The notes under the pieces were generated by a model. It saw nothing but the letters and a program-made list of their open reading frames with translations, was not told the origin of the DNA and did no database searches. Source: Hydractinia symbiolongicarpus (lineage: Eukaryota; Cnidaria; Hydrozoa; Anthoathecata; Hydractiniidae). From it: DNA of 64,000 bases. The stretch covers positions 18,414,001 to 18,478,000 of the forward strand of contig NC_079876.1 in NCBI RefSeq assembly GCF_029227915.1, read 5' to 3'. Shown here piece after piece: positions 10,022-22,800 of this stretch. Numbering within the stretch: position 1 is the stretch's first letter; every line of letters starts with the position of its first letter. The position numbers and the translations under genes were made by a program.

Positions 10022-12343
10022 TAAACCAGAAACAACAATATCATACACAGAACGTTCATAAACCGTCTATAAAATTTTAAACTTTTTATTATTCTCAATA
10101 TCCGCATAAAACTTTTTCACGTTAATTATGTCTTTAATTCATAAAATCGTCTTATAACTTTTCACATAAAGCTATATATTCCTTTTTTTCTTTTTTTCCT
10201 TTCTTTTTAAAAACATCCCGGTAAGAACTTCCAAATGATGTGGTGCGTGCGAACGCTTTGACCCTCTTAACTCTCTCTGTGGAAACCCCTGAAAACATAA
10301 TATAAGTATAATATAACTAAAGTGCCGGTAACCGACAAAACACAGTCTTCAACCCTCTCTTCATTTTTTTTGCGGAGAAAACTTTAACAATTGTACAACT
10401 AATTTTGATACGAACACTCCACCAGCGAAACGACATTGAATTTTAAAACTGTTTTGAAATAATCTCTTTTTAAAAGTTGTATTGTATTGTTTATTTTCGA
10501 ACGAGTTGCTGATCGAATGTCTGTGTAAGGTCGAAATATAAAGAAAGTTCATAGTTTTCAACTAAGCCTTGTTTTTGGTCACGACCCCTGGATTCTAAAA
10601 CTTTTTTTTTCATTAATAGTTATAAAATAATCAGTGGGGTAATAAATGACTTATTAACCTTAGTAGGTTTTGTCACTCGCATGGACGTCCTCGGTCTATA
10701 TTTTCCCGTATAGACAGGTTGAACGGTTAATAAGCCATTAGTACTAGAAAAATTGATAAAATAAATCGTTTAATAAAAAAACCCCGAATTTTTTCAACCT
10801 GTTCAGAAGTAAATCTTCAGAAAACAAACTTGGTTTCTACAAGCCCAAACAAAACGGCTATCAGTTAATACAATATAAACTGTTTTATCTATCTCTTCCG
10901 AGAAATATTACCCTGGGTCATCGGATCGACCTTACAAGCTTGCCTATAAATTTGACCTCGGGTAATATTTCTCAGTATAGATAGACAAAACCATTTATAT
11001 TGTATTAGACGGAACTCGTCTAACCTCTCCAGCCCTGTAAACTAGGAGAGCTCACTTAAAACGTTTTGTTAAGTTAAATCTTTTTTAGTTGACCTGAGAA
11101 TAAAAACACACACCACAATCAGTAAACAAAAGGTGAATTATAATAGATCATCTGCTACCACGACAACACATCTTTATGCAAGCAACAGCTATTTTTATCA
11201 AATACTTAAACTCTCCTTTTTTACTTCAAAATAATTCAAAGCAAAGACTATATGACCTTTTTCACAAATATGCGGAGGAGTGTTCGATATTATCCGCATT
11301 ATATTTAATGTAAATGTCGTCACGACAACCAAACAAAACCTTATTTGTAATACTTATTTAAACTCTTCGGTTGATTTAATTTTTAGCTGAAATTATAATA
11401 CAATCTTAATATGTGGAGGAGTGTTGCAAAATTTGAAGTTGGAGGAACCACGTTTTTAGTGTTGTGAGAAAACTTTGTATATTTTTGTCAGTAAGCTCTT
11501 TTAATGTGGTAATAACATTTACACTAAGAAAAGTGGTTGCTAACGATTGAATCGTTCAAAGATTAGCGAGGTTGCTGTTTGATGGGTTGCGCCAACCAAC
11601 TTTAATTATTGGATTTTGGGAGACAAACAGAGCCCTTAAAGTAGCAAAATAAGCGACAAGAAAACGATATTTATAATAAAAACACAGATGTTTAAGATAT
11701 TCAACAAGATTTTATACGCTAAATAAGTCGTTAGCCAACCAAAAAACGTAAAACCATGTAAAGACAACACAAAATTGCGACATAAGTGCTGATTCTGTAA
11801 TTTTTACTACGAAGGGGCAGTGCAAAAGTCTTTTTAATTTTTTTAATTAAATACGTATGAATTTACGTTGAATCGTGTAGAAGATGTTTTTATACTAACT
11901 AGCCGTTAGCCTGCGTAAAAATCGATGGAAATTATTCCGTTGCTACTTGCAATTTCCATTTGTGGCTCACTTACGGAAAGTCGGGTATTAAATATAGACT
12001 AGTCCGTAGGTATATTCGTCTTCTATATGTCGCATTTTGTGTTGCTGTAGCACGACTTTTTTCTTGCGGATAAATAGACATAGAAAAAGGTTATTATTAA
12101 TATAGAAATATGTTATTGTTGTAATATTGATCAATTTCATTTTTTTTCCAATTTCATTTCCTTTCCAATTTCATTTCGTTTTTATATTTTAGGTAGAAAA
12201 ATGACTACACGAAACGATTTCATTCTTATTGGTGCAGGGCTCCCTCGAAATGGAACTCATTCAACAAAAACTGCTTTAGAGATTCTTCTCCCTGGTAAAT
12301 GTCATCATATGGATCGGACTATGGCTTTCCACCAAAAAGAATG
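10022..12343. repeat. Right arm of the giant inverted repeat
   Basis: Reverse complement of 1-2712, minus the ~500 bp left-arm-specific segment. It also holds an extra ~45 bp around 11925-11975 that the left arm lacks at ~380. The arm ends inside the sulfotransferase gene only because the window starts there. The arms differ by many substitutions and indels, so they are not an exact mirror image. Confidence 0.9.
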
Positions 12344-12965
12344 GATACGTATCCTAAATGATAAAATGTCCGACGACGAGTTTAAAGATTTTTTTCTTTC
12401 AAATGGATACGTTGCTGGGGTTGATGCCCCTGTTAACTTAGTTTATGAGAGATTGATGAGAGTATTTCCAAATGCCAAAGTGCTATTAAATATACGAGAA
12501 CCGAAATCCTGGGAGCGATCAATGAAAGAAACCATTCTTAAAGCATTGGCTGGTAGTGCCCAATTTCCAGAAAGTATTTTTTTAAGTTTGGGACTCTTCA
12601 AATCCTATCTTATGCATTCTAAACTGTTGGAAGAAAGCTTATTCAAAAATGAGCATTTTCGAGATATGATATCGTCCGTAAAGAGCGGTAACGGTGTAGC
12701 GTATTACGACAGATGGGTTGAAGGAGTTAAGCGAAACGTACCTGAAGAGAAGTTACTCGTGTATAGTGTTAAAGAAGGCTGGGAACCGCTGTGTAAATTC
12801 CTGGATGTTCCAATTCCTGAGCAGCCTTTCCCCCACACCAATGACAGCCAAACATTTCATGAACGGACTGGTAGGAAATACAGACGTTCCATGATACTTT
12901 TGTATGAGCTTGTATCAATTCCAATTGCAATGTATATGTTTTATAAAGTTTCGATGCAAAATTAA
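12201..12965 (+). CDS. P-loop (PAPS-type) sulfotransferase family protein, 254 aa
   Basis: Intact single-exon frame. Residues 8-22 form the 5'-phosphosulfate-binding loop (GAGLPRNGTHST). Residues 95-108 (LLNIREPKSWERS) match the 3'-phosphate-binding region, with Arg99 and Ser107 in the expected places. A block near residues 185-210 (EGWEPLCKFLDVPIP) is typical of the invertebrate and fungal 'Sulfotransfer_4' group. Residues ~231-249 are hydrophobic and could be a C-terminal membrane anchor. The family transfers sulfate from PAPS; the acceptor here is unknown. The start is the first ATG, 8 bases after TTTATATTTTAG, so an upstream 5'-UTR intron is possible. A second copy faces away from it at 1-143. 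Confidence 0.88.
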   Translation: MTTRNDFILIGAGLPRNGTHSTKTALEILLPGKCHHMDRTMAFHQKEWIRILNDKMSDDEFKDFFLSNGYVAGVDAPVNLVYERLMRVFPNAKVLLNIREPKSWERSMKETILKALAGSAQFPESIFLSLGLFKSYLMHSKLLEESLFKNEHFRDMISSVKSGNGVAYYDRWVEGVKRNVPEEKLLVYSVKEGWEPLCKFLDVPIPEQPFPHTNDSQTFHERTGRKYRRSMILLYELVSIPIAMYMFYKVSMQN

Positions 12966-13470
12966 ATTTTTGTTTGCATTAAAACATAAGGTTGATGTTT
13001 TAATATATAACAATTTTAAAAACTCAGTTTGTCTTCCTCGTTGGACTGACCCAAATCAATCAAAAAAGGTTTGCATATTCGATAACCAGACGAATACATC
13101 AAAACCATGTGTTGTGAAAAACGTTCAAAGTATTCAAGATTTAAATGCACGTTTTTACTTTTTACCTTTAAGTTAAAATTCTTTATTTGGAAAAAAATCA
13201 GGCAGACTTTTGTAAGGGGCAAATACTGTTTCTGATATACAGAAGTATTTCATCAAAAACAGTTCGTTTATATGCCTGAGTGAAGTGTAAAAGTCCACAG
13301 AATTTCTTTATGATAACCAAGTTTTCACGTTGTTTCCTATAAGAATATCTTTATTGGGATTTCAGGTTAAAGATAATAACTGTTTAAGACAATCAAGAAA
13401 TAAGAATAAGGCCAACATGGTTAAGGTTTTGCAAATTCTTATAATCGCGCATGCTGAAATAGAAATTTTC
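12966..13470. other. Sulfotransferase 3' flank
   Basis: About 500 bases of AT-rich sequence between the sulfotransferase stop and the first recognisable gag-like codons of the DIRS element. Short open stretches exist but none looks protein-coding. Confidence 0.45.
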
Positions 13471-13478
13471 CACCCATT

Positions 13479-14190
13479 TTGCTCTCAAGTCAATTCCATT
13501 CGTACGGGTTAGACGATTCACAGAGAAGAAATCATATCTGGTGGCGAAAGTGTATCAGGAGGACAGTAAAGACGGAGAGAAAACAAATCTGCTCAGGAAT
13601 GTCTAGTATTAAAAATTACTTTGACAAAAATTTTGAAGATATCCGAACAAAGTTTGAAAAGGTTAATCACAAACTAGCAAAAAAAATCAAAAAGGAACCA
13701 GAACTTTCTTTTATGTTTTAGGGAAATAAAAATCAATACGAGTTTAATGAATCTATTCGACCTGACGTTGAGACGTTGGGAGATCTGATGGCACAAGGCT
13801 CAAAGCACAGATCTACAAAAATGTTTCAGGAGATAGTTTCGAATATTGAAAAAAGGAACATATTAATTAAAATTGCTGACAGATCTATTTTAGAGTGGAG
13901 TACCGTCGACGAATACATCTCAGATGACCTGGCTAGCGACTCCGCAGACGAGCGAAAAATTAAAGCTGCTGAGAATCGTGCCCATCAGAAAAAAGCAAAA
14001 CACATTTAATCACACCAGGAAATCAAAGTTTTCGGATTTATCGTCAACGATCTCCAAAGATCCAGATAAAATCTAATTTCGGAATGCTGAATCAGAATTC
14101 AGACGAGTTGTTCACCCCAGTGCGACCAGCTTCAAGCCGACAGGAACTTGCTTCAGCTGCGGAAAAGAACGACCACTAGCGAAAATGCTG
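13479..14190 (+). pseudogene. DIRS-type retroelement gag-like ORF, decayed
   Basis: Two open stretches (13479-13721 and 13776-14009), separated by a TAG, read as one protein with a basic coiled N-terminus. It has the recurrent segment IKIADRSILEWSTVDEYI followed by an acidic patch (DDLASDSADERK) and a Lys-rich stretch. I associate this with the gag-like ORF preceding cnidarian DIRS reverse transcriptases. A remnant CxxC knuckle (CFSCGKE) follows near 14150. The frame is broken several times. The neighbours downstream (RT, RNase H, tyrosine recombinase) support the assignment. Confidence 0.65.
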
Positions 14191-14349
14191 CCCCGAAGCT
14201 AAAAGATAAAATTACATTTAAAGATAAGTTAATATTTCCTTTAATTTCGTCTGAAACTGTAAATCAAAATCCAATAATAAGTTTTAAAGTGTAAAAGGCA
14301 TTTAAAAAACAAAATTCCCTTTAGGGAAACCATAAAGCAAACAGAACAA

Positions 14350-15528
14350 TTATAGATATCCTAAAACATGGCTATAAAATTGCATTTTTCTCAACCCCGA
14401 AAAAAGCGCATTTTGAAAATGATAGATCAGCTCTCACGGAAAAAGAATTCGTTACTGCTTCAATAAAAGAACTGCTTGAGAGTGGAAGGATTCGGGAAAT
14501 TTATATCACTCCTCTCGTGGTAAACCCATTATCCGTTTCAACTCAATGTTTAAAAAAGGCCTGATCTTGTATTTGAGACATGTAAATAAGCATATATATA
14601 AAGACAAAGTAAAATTCGATGACTGGAGAGTCATGGAAGAATACTTAGAGGGATGGCTTCATGATTCAGTTTGATCTGAAGCAAAGTTATCACCATATTG
14701 ACATGTTCGAAGAACATCAAACTTATCCTGGATTTTCTTGGAAATTTGAAGGGATAACAAAATATTTCGTTTCACTGTTCTACCTTTTGGCTTAACTTCT
14801 GCCCCATTAATTTTTACGGAAGTAATGTGTTTTCTTGTTAAATATTGGAGGGAGGGTGCGATTTGTATTTCTGTGTACCTGGATGATGGTTTAGGAGTCG
14901 CAAACTCATACGAAAAATGTTTGAAACAGTCGGAATTTGTTCAGACTGTTTTTAAAAGCGGATTCGCTGTTAACAACGGTAAGGGTGTCTGGAATCCACA
15001 AAAAGAAGTAATCTGGTTAGGCGTTAAATCAGATTTGCATAGAAATGTTTTCACTATCCCTCAAATACGAGTTGACTCCATCTTAGATTGTATTAATAAG
15101 GTCATTCAAAACTTCCGGTATTCAACAACGAGAAATTTAACAAGGTTGTGTGGCAAAATTGTTTCTACAAAATTCGTTGTGAAAGAATTAATTCAATTAA
15201 AAACTACAAACTGATACGAAATCATTGATGCAGAAATTTCTTGGGTCCTCGAATTAATCTGAAACAAAAAGATCAGTCTATCAAGGAAATCATCTTGTGG
15301 CGTGATAATTTTAAAATGTTTAGCAAAAGAGAAGTTATTCCCTACAGAATTCCACAAATTGATGTTTATTCGGACGCAAGTGATTACGCTATAGGAGCGC
15401 ACGTAAAAACAGACAGCAAAACATACACCTGTTTTAAGAATTTTAAAGTTCATGAGAAAAACTTTAGTTCCACATGGCGGGAATTATATGCAATTCTGTT
15501 CACATTAAAAACATTCAAAACTGCATGA
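14350..15528 (+). pseudogene. DIRS-type reverse transcriptase and RNase H, decayed
   Basis: Across several frame breaks the stretch reads KHGYKIAFFSTPKKAHF, then a fingers/palm region (MIQFDLKQSYHHIDM, with the catalytic Asp), VLPFGLTSAP, and YLDDG at 14876-14890. DIRS and Ngaro elements have this YLDDG/FGLTSAP signature rather than YADD. The RT part stays open at 14825-15214. RNase H follows at 15241-15528 with VYSDASDYAIGAHV and a downstream acidic residue (WRELYAI). Multiple frameshifts and stops make it a pseudogene. Confidence 0.85.
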
Positions 15529-16130
15529 AAAGGCAAAATTATTAATTGGAAATCAGTCAATTTCGCAGCTGCTATAATAACAAAATCAGGTACTGTAAAA
15601 TCCCAGCTACAAGAAATAGCTAAACGTATTTTTAAAATCGGTTTGATTATTCTATCGATATCAATATATCATGGATACCTAGAAAAGAAAATAGTTTCGC
15701 AGATAAAATAAGTAAGTATTTTGACTATAATGATTGGAAAACTACAGAAAAGTGTTTCAATACACTGAATAGAATATGGGGGCCCCTGGTGCGCTCACTG
15801 TCGCGTGGGGAAATGAAAATAATTACTTAGTCCCGCCTAGTGAGCAGAACTAAAAGTCACATGGCAGGGTCGAAAGCCATAGGTGTGCTAGTTGTTCCAT
15901 ACTGGAAATCTGCAAAATCTTGGCCGTTATTAATAAAATGAGATTCGAAATTTAAGACGTTTGTTAAAGAATACCGTGTTTTTAAAATCACTAGCGATTA
16001 TGTTAGATTGGGAAATAACCGTGATGCGTTTATTGGTTCTGCTGCTTTTAAAAGCACAATAATTGCACTAAGAATAGCATTTTATGACGGATACAAAATT
16101 TGACGTGATTTGTTACAAAATAGGTAGGTC

Positions 16131-16351
16131 AGCAGGATTGCACATCCCTACTGGTGTGGAAACTTAATCGTGAAAAGTGTAAACAGACGGGCAGTCAAGC
16201 CCCAGTTTAAGAGGAAGGTAGAATCAGCAGGATTGCAGATGTCTACTGGTCATTGAAACGACTGTATTAGGATTATATGTTGCCAGTTGTGCAAGACGAA
16301 GTAAAATTAGCAGGATTGCTCAGGTTAACAAAGTAGGTTAGCAGAATTGCA
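16131..16351. repeat. Four spaced copies of AGCAGGATTGCA
   Basis: The 12-base word AGCAGGATTGCA, or a one- or two-base variant, starts at 16131, 16225, 16309 and 16340. It lies between the RNase H and the tyrosine recombinase of the DIRS-like element. Copies 1 and 2 share a longer context (TCAGCAGGATTGCA followed by CTACTGGT). Its role is unknown; it may be an internal repeat of the element. Confidence 0.6.
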
Positions 16352-16378
16352 AAAAACAGGGGTTGTACTAAAAGATGA

Positions 16379-16817
16379 GTGCAAATGATTAATAATTATA
16401 TATATCCTGTGAATTTAGACTTTGTCAATTCTTATGTTGGAAAACAAACTCCTGGAGATGCGAATAAAAAGCTTAAAGTACTAGCTGATCAAATTCCAAG
16501 TGTTTTGAACAAATGTCGAGAACCAACTACTGTGAAGAAGTATACTTGTTATTTTAACCTTTGAAAAGATTGGGCCGAGCAGTACTCATCAGAATGTTTC
16601 CCAGGCGACGAATTTCAGGTGGCATGTGAAGAAGAAGGATCCTACAACAGTAGACCACCTTAATTCGATTTTTAATTATTTGGGAGGTGAAAATGCCGAT
16701 TTGAAGAATTTAAGAACACTAGTGATATGCTTGATAGGATTTAGTGGCTTGTTAAGATTCAATGAAATTGTGAACTTAAGTCGATCTGACATCATTTTCT
16801 TTGATACAGAATACTGA
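16379..16817 (+). pseudogene. Tyrosine recombinase (DIRS-type integrase) fragment
   Basis: Two open stretches (16379-16564 and 16626-16817) encode an N-terminal core-binding-like segment (PSVLNKCREPTTVKKYTCYF). After it comes the start of the catalytic domain, LRTLVICLIGFSGLLRFNEI, followed by NLSRSDI. The LLRFNEI segment corresponds to the first catalytic arginine region of tyrosine recombinases. The C-terminal half with HxxR and the nucleophile Tyr is missing, so it cannot recombine DNA. Gag-RT-RNase H-recombinase is the gene order of DIRS retroelements. Confidence 0.75.
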
Positions 16818-16819
16818 AG

Positions 16820-19110
16820 ATGACTCCACTCCCTAAATTTTATTTCTCGAATAGCGTTCTAAGTCTGGAAGAGATTACGTAGACAATAAGGCTCTTATTT
16901 TCGGTTGAACAAAGTGAATAAGAAATAATTATATATAACTATACTTACTACAAATATATATCTCACATTTTACGAGGCTTATGTTATAGCTTGTTTAATT
17001 TCAAAATTTGGAGTTAAGAAACACTGTGGACAACAATGTGGAGTCCACTCTACACATTTTCATTGTTTTTCTTCGGTTTTTGACAATTTGTACGCAGCAA
17101 TAGCACTTATTGCAAGACTTTGGTAGGTATAACTAACACATCTGTACCAAATTAATGGTCAACCACTTCATAAGGACTTTTTCCAGTGAGTGTACATCCA
17201 CATATTCTACAAGTTCAGCCATTTTTATAATCAAAAATCACTAAGTTTAGGCGAATACATCTTCATAACAAAAAATGAAGTGATATTGGTATTATACACA
17301 AAGTACAAGCAACTATTAAATTAACTGTGGTTAGCAGTAGAGACTTTTGAAAAACTCCTGATTGGCTTGTACACGTTCTTGAGTGATACGTGAAAATATA
17401 CGATCTTACAAGTACCCTCAGTTCAGCTAGCTATTTCCCGCGCGTTTGAAAGTTTTGTGGTTTAAAAATTAAATATACGTGTATTCAGATCCCTATTAAA
17501 GCAAATTCAAACCATCCTATTCATCAATTATAAGAAATGCAACCAAAAAAGACTAAGTTACGTGTAAATATTCATAATGTTTTTGTTTACATATTTTCCG
17601 AACTCGCCCAAGACCTCTTCGAAACACTTAATTTCCGATTTGCTCGATTTAAAACAGCCGTGAGGTGTCTATAAACTGCGGCCTCATAAAACCATGTGTA
17701 AATCAGATAATTGCATATTCAAGCTTCGCTAATTCTGTAACACTTGAACTCCAGTATAAATTTTCCAAGTTGGGCCAATACAACACATGCATCGCTTAAA
17801 TAAAACAGTTTCCATTCAACTTTAACATTCATCAGTCCGTTCAGCTTCAAAAATCCCTATCTTATGAAATGAATTATAATGGTAATAACAATACATAGGT
17901 AAAGACGTTTTTTATCTTTTTACGAAGAATAGCTGACGTCGTGCCAACTTTTAAACAGTTAACCTGTGTAACATTCTGATTTCAGATGTCAAAAACAAAC
18001 CCACTTTTTTATTACGTACAAAAAGCAAATAAAACATTGGGATTATAGTGTGTCTGTATATTCGCTTTCCAAGTGTGGCAAAAACGATGGATCGAAAATT
18101 ATAATTAGAACCCTTTTTCTCTCCTTCTTTCTACGGACACCATTATCGATCCGATGTTATCGTTCTAGTATATTTGGCAAGAACGGAAAAGAAATCAATT
18201 TTTTTTACAAAATTATAATATTTATGTGTTGTTTTTAGATAAACAATAGATAATCATTTGAGGGCATTAAAAGGTTTTGACAGGATATTTGCACAAAGTA
18301 GCATAACTTTCAGATGATTAAATTGGTAATTCAGATCATTTTCAGTTTACTTTTATTGTCATTCCTGTATGAGTGATGAAAAGCTTATGTGTTGGTGTTG
18401 TTTAGCGTGTGTACTCAAATAATTTTGGTCACAATCCGCATTTGGAACTTTTTTCAATGTTAATCTTTATTTCCAAGGTTTCAAATACGTTAAAAGACAA
18501 CTGCTAAATTAAGTTTCACACTTGCAACGAAAAACTTCATTTAAAAATTGAAAAATCTGACTTTTTTCATTTTGCATTTTAATGGCCAGTAAGCTGTCTT
18601 CGATAATATTAAAATGAGTTTCCATCATACAAAATCTTAGAGGCCATAATTTAAATCACTAATAAACATAAAATAATTTCTTAAAGCAAACCCTAAATTA
18701 AAATTCAACCAGTGAGTCTAAAACCAAATGTGGTCACATCCTACCCTCTCCAAAAAAATGGGGAAATAGCCATGTGCGTTCTTATGAGTGACACCATCCT
18801 CGCTCAGAACGGTGAAAAAGATAACAATCACATGAGCAATAAATAACAGAAGTGGCCAATCAAAAAGGGCTGTAAGTACTCTGACCGCAGAAAAGTTAAT
18901 CTTTCTCACCTTAACTATTTCAGTTTCTCGGTGGTAAGATAAATGATACTGGCTCTCCTGCTAGGCCATACATTTATAACGTATTCACGTTAGTTCGTGT
19001 GCGTGTGTGTGACTCAAGATTTGTATTTTGATTTATTCTATCTTCATTGGAAGGTAAGGTGAAACGCTTGAAAACATGAAGTAACTAAAAATTATTTCTG
19101 TAACATCTGC
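16820..19110. other. Non-coding interval
   Basis: No gene that I can support. Short open stretches at 18050-18238 and 18718-18909 have no recognisable features. A GTGTGTGTGT-like run occurs near 18999. The stretch may contain introns or regulatory DNA of flanking genes. Confidence 0.4.
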
Positions 19111-19139
19111 GGTTTTATTATGCAAGCATATCTTGCAAA

Positions 19140-19872
19140 TTAAAATTTCATACATTTTAAGAACTCTTCACAGCAATCGTCGCAATCTTTCAGCCTCCAT
19201 TTTCCTGTTAAAGTCGGTCGAGCGTTACGAAGTATTGTCCTCATAGTTGCTTTAAGTGGACGGTCCTTCGTTAAATGACTTGACACTTCTTTTCGGCTTA
19301 CATTTTCCTTTAGTGTTTATGTTCGACATTCCTTTGCAGTTTGTATACACTAAAAAGAAATGAAATTAGAAGTTCTGTAGAGTAAGCAGTTACACGAAAG
19401 TGATATTATGTCAGTTAGAAAAATTCAAGAAACTACATTATAAACTTAATTATTCTGTTTGGTTCAAGAAACAATTTTTCCCTTGCGTGCCATAAAAAGA
19501 AACGTTTTACAACAATTCCATTTAAATAGTTTCCAACCTGTGAAAATATATACACAGGAATTTGCCCGTTACTAATCGCAGCTAGCGTCTTTGAATTACA
19601 AACGGAAATTCAAATATTAAAGTATGGACTAGTCTTTAGCCTTCTGTGACATTCCGATCCTCAGATTTTCCGTGCATCGTACTTTGAGCTTCAGTGCAAG
19701 ATTCGATTCGGCTACCATTTTTAACGAAAAAAGTTCATTAATATGGGAGATATTACACTAACACTATTCACCAATGGATAAATACCTCCAATCTTTCTTG
19801 CAGTTTTTCTGAGTGATCAGCCGCAACCAACGCCAAAACAACAACAAATATCCATGCTACTAAAGACTTCAT
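19140..19872 (-). CDS. Putative two-exon small secreted cysteine-containing protein
   Basis: Exon 1 (19786-19872) encodes 29 residues: a Met-Lys start, a strong hydrophobic signal peptide (FVVVLALVAA) and the start of the mature chain. It ends at GAG followed by a GTATTT donor. Exon 2 (19140-19349) follows TTTCTTTTTAG in matching phase 0. It ends with a Cys-rich C-terminus (DCDDCCEEFLKC) and a TAA at 19140-19142. A TATATA box at 19984-19989 and AATAAA at 19114-19119 complete a small gene. One TAA lies in frame at 19317-19319. A weaker AG at 19308-19309 would skip it in frame, leaving a 56-codon exon 2. It may therefore be an alternatively spliced gene or a recent pseudogene. The product is unknown; no known family was recognised. 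Confidence 0.5.
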
Positions 19873-19879
19873 ATTATCC

Positions 19880-22800
19880 TCATTAAACAAAATAAGAAAG
19901 TAATAAAACAGAAAGAAATATTGACTGAGTGCAGATGATTTTAGTTTGGTATGTTTTTATTTATTTGTATTTGTGGCTGTGGCTATATACTAAGTTTGTG
20001 CTACCAATGAAAGCAAAGTAGAGAAATGCAGTTTGGCTACAACAAACTCTTATTAATTTTACACTTAATGTAGTTAGGTAGCTGCACCTTGTCATTATTC
20101 TGCGAAATAAAATTGCTGAGTAACGACGGCTGTTTCATGAATTTTTTTAAACCGAAGTTGCCAGAAAGTTTTTTTGGAAAATTGTGCGCATGTGCAACAT
20201 GATTACTGTGCTGACTGCTAAGTTCTATGTCACGATTACATATTAAATAATATTGATTGTTTCTAATATTCTGTTAAAACTATTTAATCCACTGATCGAA
20301 CGTTCGAATCATTATAGCAATGGCTCCCTTGGATCCATTAAGGTTGAAGTTTAATGTTAAATTTTAATCAGTGTTTAAAAATATCCAATGCAAGTGTTTG
20401 TAAGTGTTGTTTTGAGCTGCCTACAGAAAGATTCTACATGCACTGACGTTATGGACGTTTATTTTAACACTTGACATGTTTAAAGCCGAAGCTTCATAAA
20501 CAATGCTTTCCAACGCATGCAACTTTACTTTGACGTTCAGCAAAAAACCACCGTATATTTTTAAAATCTATTATTGAAGTTGTTGGTTTTGGTTTGATTG
20601 CCAGTTAATTGAGTAAGTTTATGTTTGAAGCCACAATATTAAGATCTTTACCAGAGCCTTTACTTCATGAAAAATTTTCGTGCTACGTCACTCGATTTTT
20701 AATCTCTTTATAGAGTTGTCTCGTTTTGAGCAGCCCGCTGACCAGATATCCGAGCCAATTGTTTGGCAAGGTTTGTGATTTAATGATTTGAATGCTATTA
20801 AAAAGTTTAACAGTTTTTTCTGCAGGGAAAGAAGTTTTTCATCTCTTGTGTAAATAAACAGTCCCAATCATTTTTATAGCAGTGTGGCCTTTAGCGTATT
20901 ATTGTTTATATGTTTTCTTTAATGAAATTTTCTGAAGGTTTTTTTTTGTCTGATGCATTTTTTGCATCTACTTGTGGTTCATCTGTATTTTAAGTACATG
21001 CACACTTTATAACTATGAAACTATATATAGTCAAAAACACAAATTGAGAATTGTCCCCAGTTTGAGCATTTATTCTGCATTAACAATATATTTTCTAACG
21101 ATGTTGACGTAGTAAAATGCAAATGGAACTTGGTGTGAAAGAATACACGAGTTATTGACACCTCCGATAATTGGAACTGTTCAAAGAGGCGTTTTATAAA
21201 AAAAAGAAACCCATTCTTAATGACAGAATCATGGCATCGAGGGAATTACAATTGTTTTAACTGTTTGCACAGCTTTTTTCAATACTGTTTATTCTTTTAT
21301 CCCTTGTGTGATAAACAATTATCTTATACGTTTCAAATTGTACATAAGCTTTACTTTCAGACTTGTCATTTTACTGTGTCTTGTTAATGATTTAGTAATA
21401 AACCGAAATATCGACTTTTATATATATAAAAAAAATTACATGTTATCTGTCTTGACTTTGATTTTAAGTTTAAGAAGACATGCATATATTCGGAATTGCT
21501 TTCATTTTATATATTTTCAATATATCGGCAAGAAAAGGATTAAAAATGAATTCTCTCTTTTTTTACTGTGAAAGGGTGTTTAAACCGCAAAAAGTAAATA
21601 GACTTCATGACGGAGAGCTTTGCAGCCGTTAAACAATAATTTATAGTCCTTGACGGTGAGTTTTATGCCGGGAATTAAAATTGGTTCCCCTGTATTGTAC
21701 ACTAATAGGTATGCAATGAAGTCGGACTGTCCAGGTGACGTGATGAATGTATTCTAGTTTTTCTATCAAATCAAAGAGCTGTTAATTATTAATTTAAATG
21801 AATTATTGTATTAGACACACATCGGAAAATATTAGTTCACACCGTGTGTGAATGGTGCGGATGATTTTAAACTGAAGGAAAATCTGATCTTTACTACTTG
21901 ACCCATTGCACTTAACTATATTAGCCAGGCGTTTTTGTTAAAACATCTGCTCTGTCTACAATTTAAACCTGGGAAAGGTTTGTTCAGACAAATTATTCTA
22001 TTAAGTTTAATAGTGACGAAACAGGCTTTAAAACTATAAAAGTTTCATTTTGTGTGTAATTATAATTTCCTAACAGGCTGTATGAATGAAACTCGATAAC
22101 AGATACTCTTCTAATGAGATTTAAATGTAGAGGGGAAGAGGAGAGGCGTACTAAGAAGTGCGTTTTAATACGCGATGGTTATTTTTTGTCATAATCTTTT
22201 GTCCAACGCTGTCAAAAAGCCTAATTAAAAAAACCTTTCGCGATTTCGCGATTTTTGGAATTTCTTTTATGATGTAGAAAAAGTTTCTTCTAAATCACTT
22301 TCATCCTTCTTGTTTAAGGTGTCGTTATTGTTAACTAATTCTTTAAACGATTCAAAATCTTAGTTTTTTTTATCATTGTTAGCAATTTAAGTTAACTTTA
22401 TTTCAGGACCTCCTTGAACATATAATAATCAACACTCATGGCACTCGAAAACTAAATTCCCGAAGAAAAGTATTGAAATAACCATTCAGGGAAAAGTTTA
22501 AAAAGCACCATTGACTTTCGTTTCGTTTTTTCCTTTAAAGCACCTCGACTGTGAATCTTACGCCATCTGATCCATGCGATTTGGCATTAGACCTTGGAAC
22601 TTAGAGCACGCTAAAAAAAACAACGGTACAGGTTCTGGGATCGAGGCTAGGGATATCACCTTTTTTTTTGATTTATTCAAACATTGTTAATTTTTTCCAT
22701 GATTTGTTTAGCACTCCGAACTATTGTTTTAATGAATTGTGTCTTATCTTGAAGTGTTATCTGCAAAATGGATCAACTACCATAGATTTGTGATAAGGAT

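Noticed and set aside
1-12343. Reading the two arms as LTRs of the Ty3-like element
   Set aside because: The arms are inverted, not direct, contain a host-type gene and extend beyond the window.
19140-19872. Calling the secreted protein a toxin
   Set aside because: No known toxin cysteine scaffold was recognised; a signal peptide plus a few cysteines is not enough.
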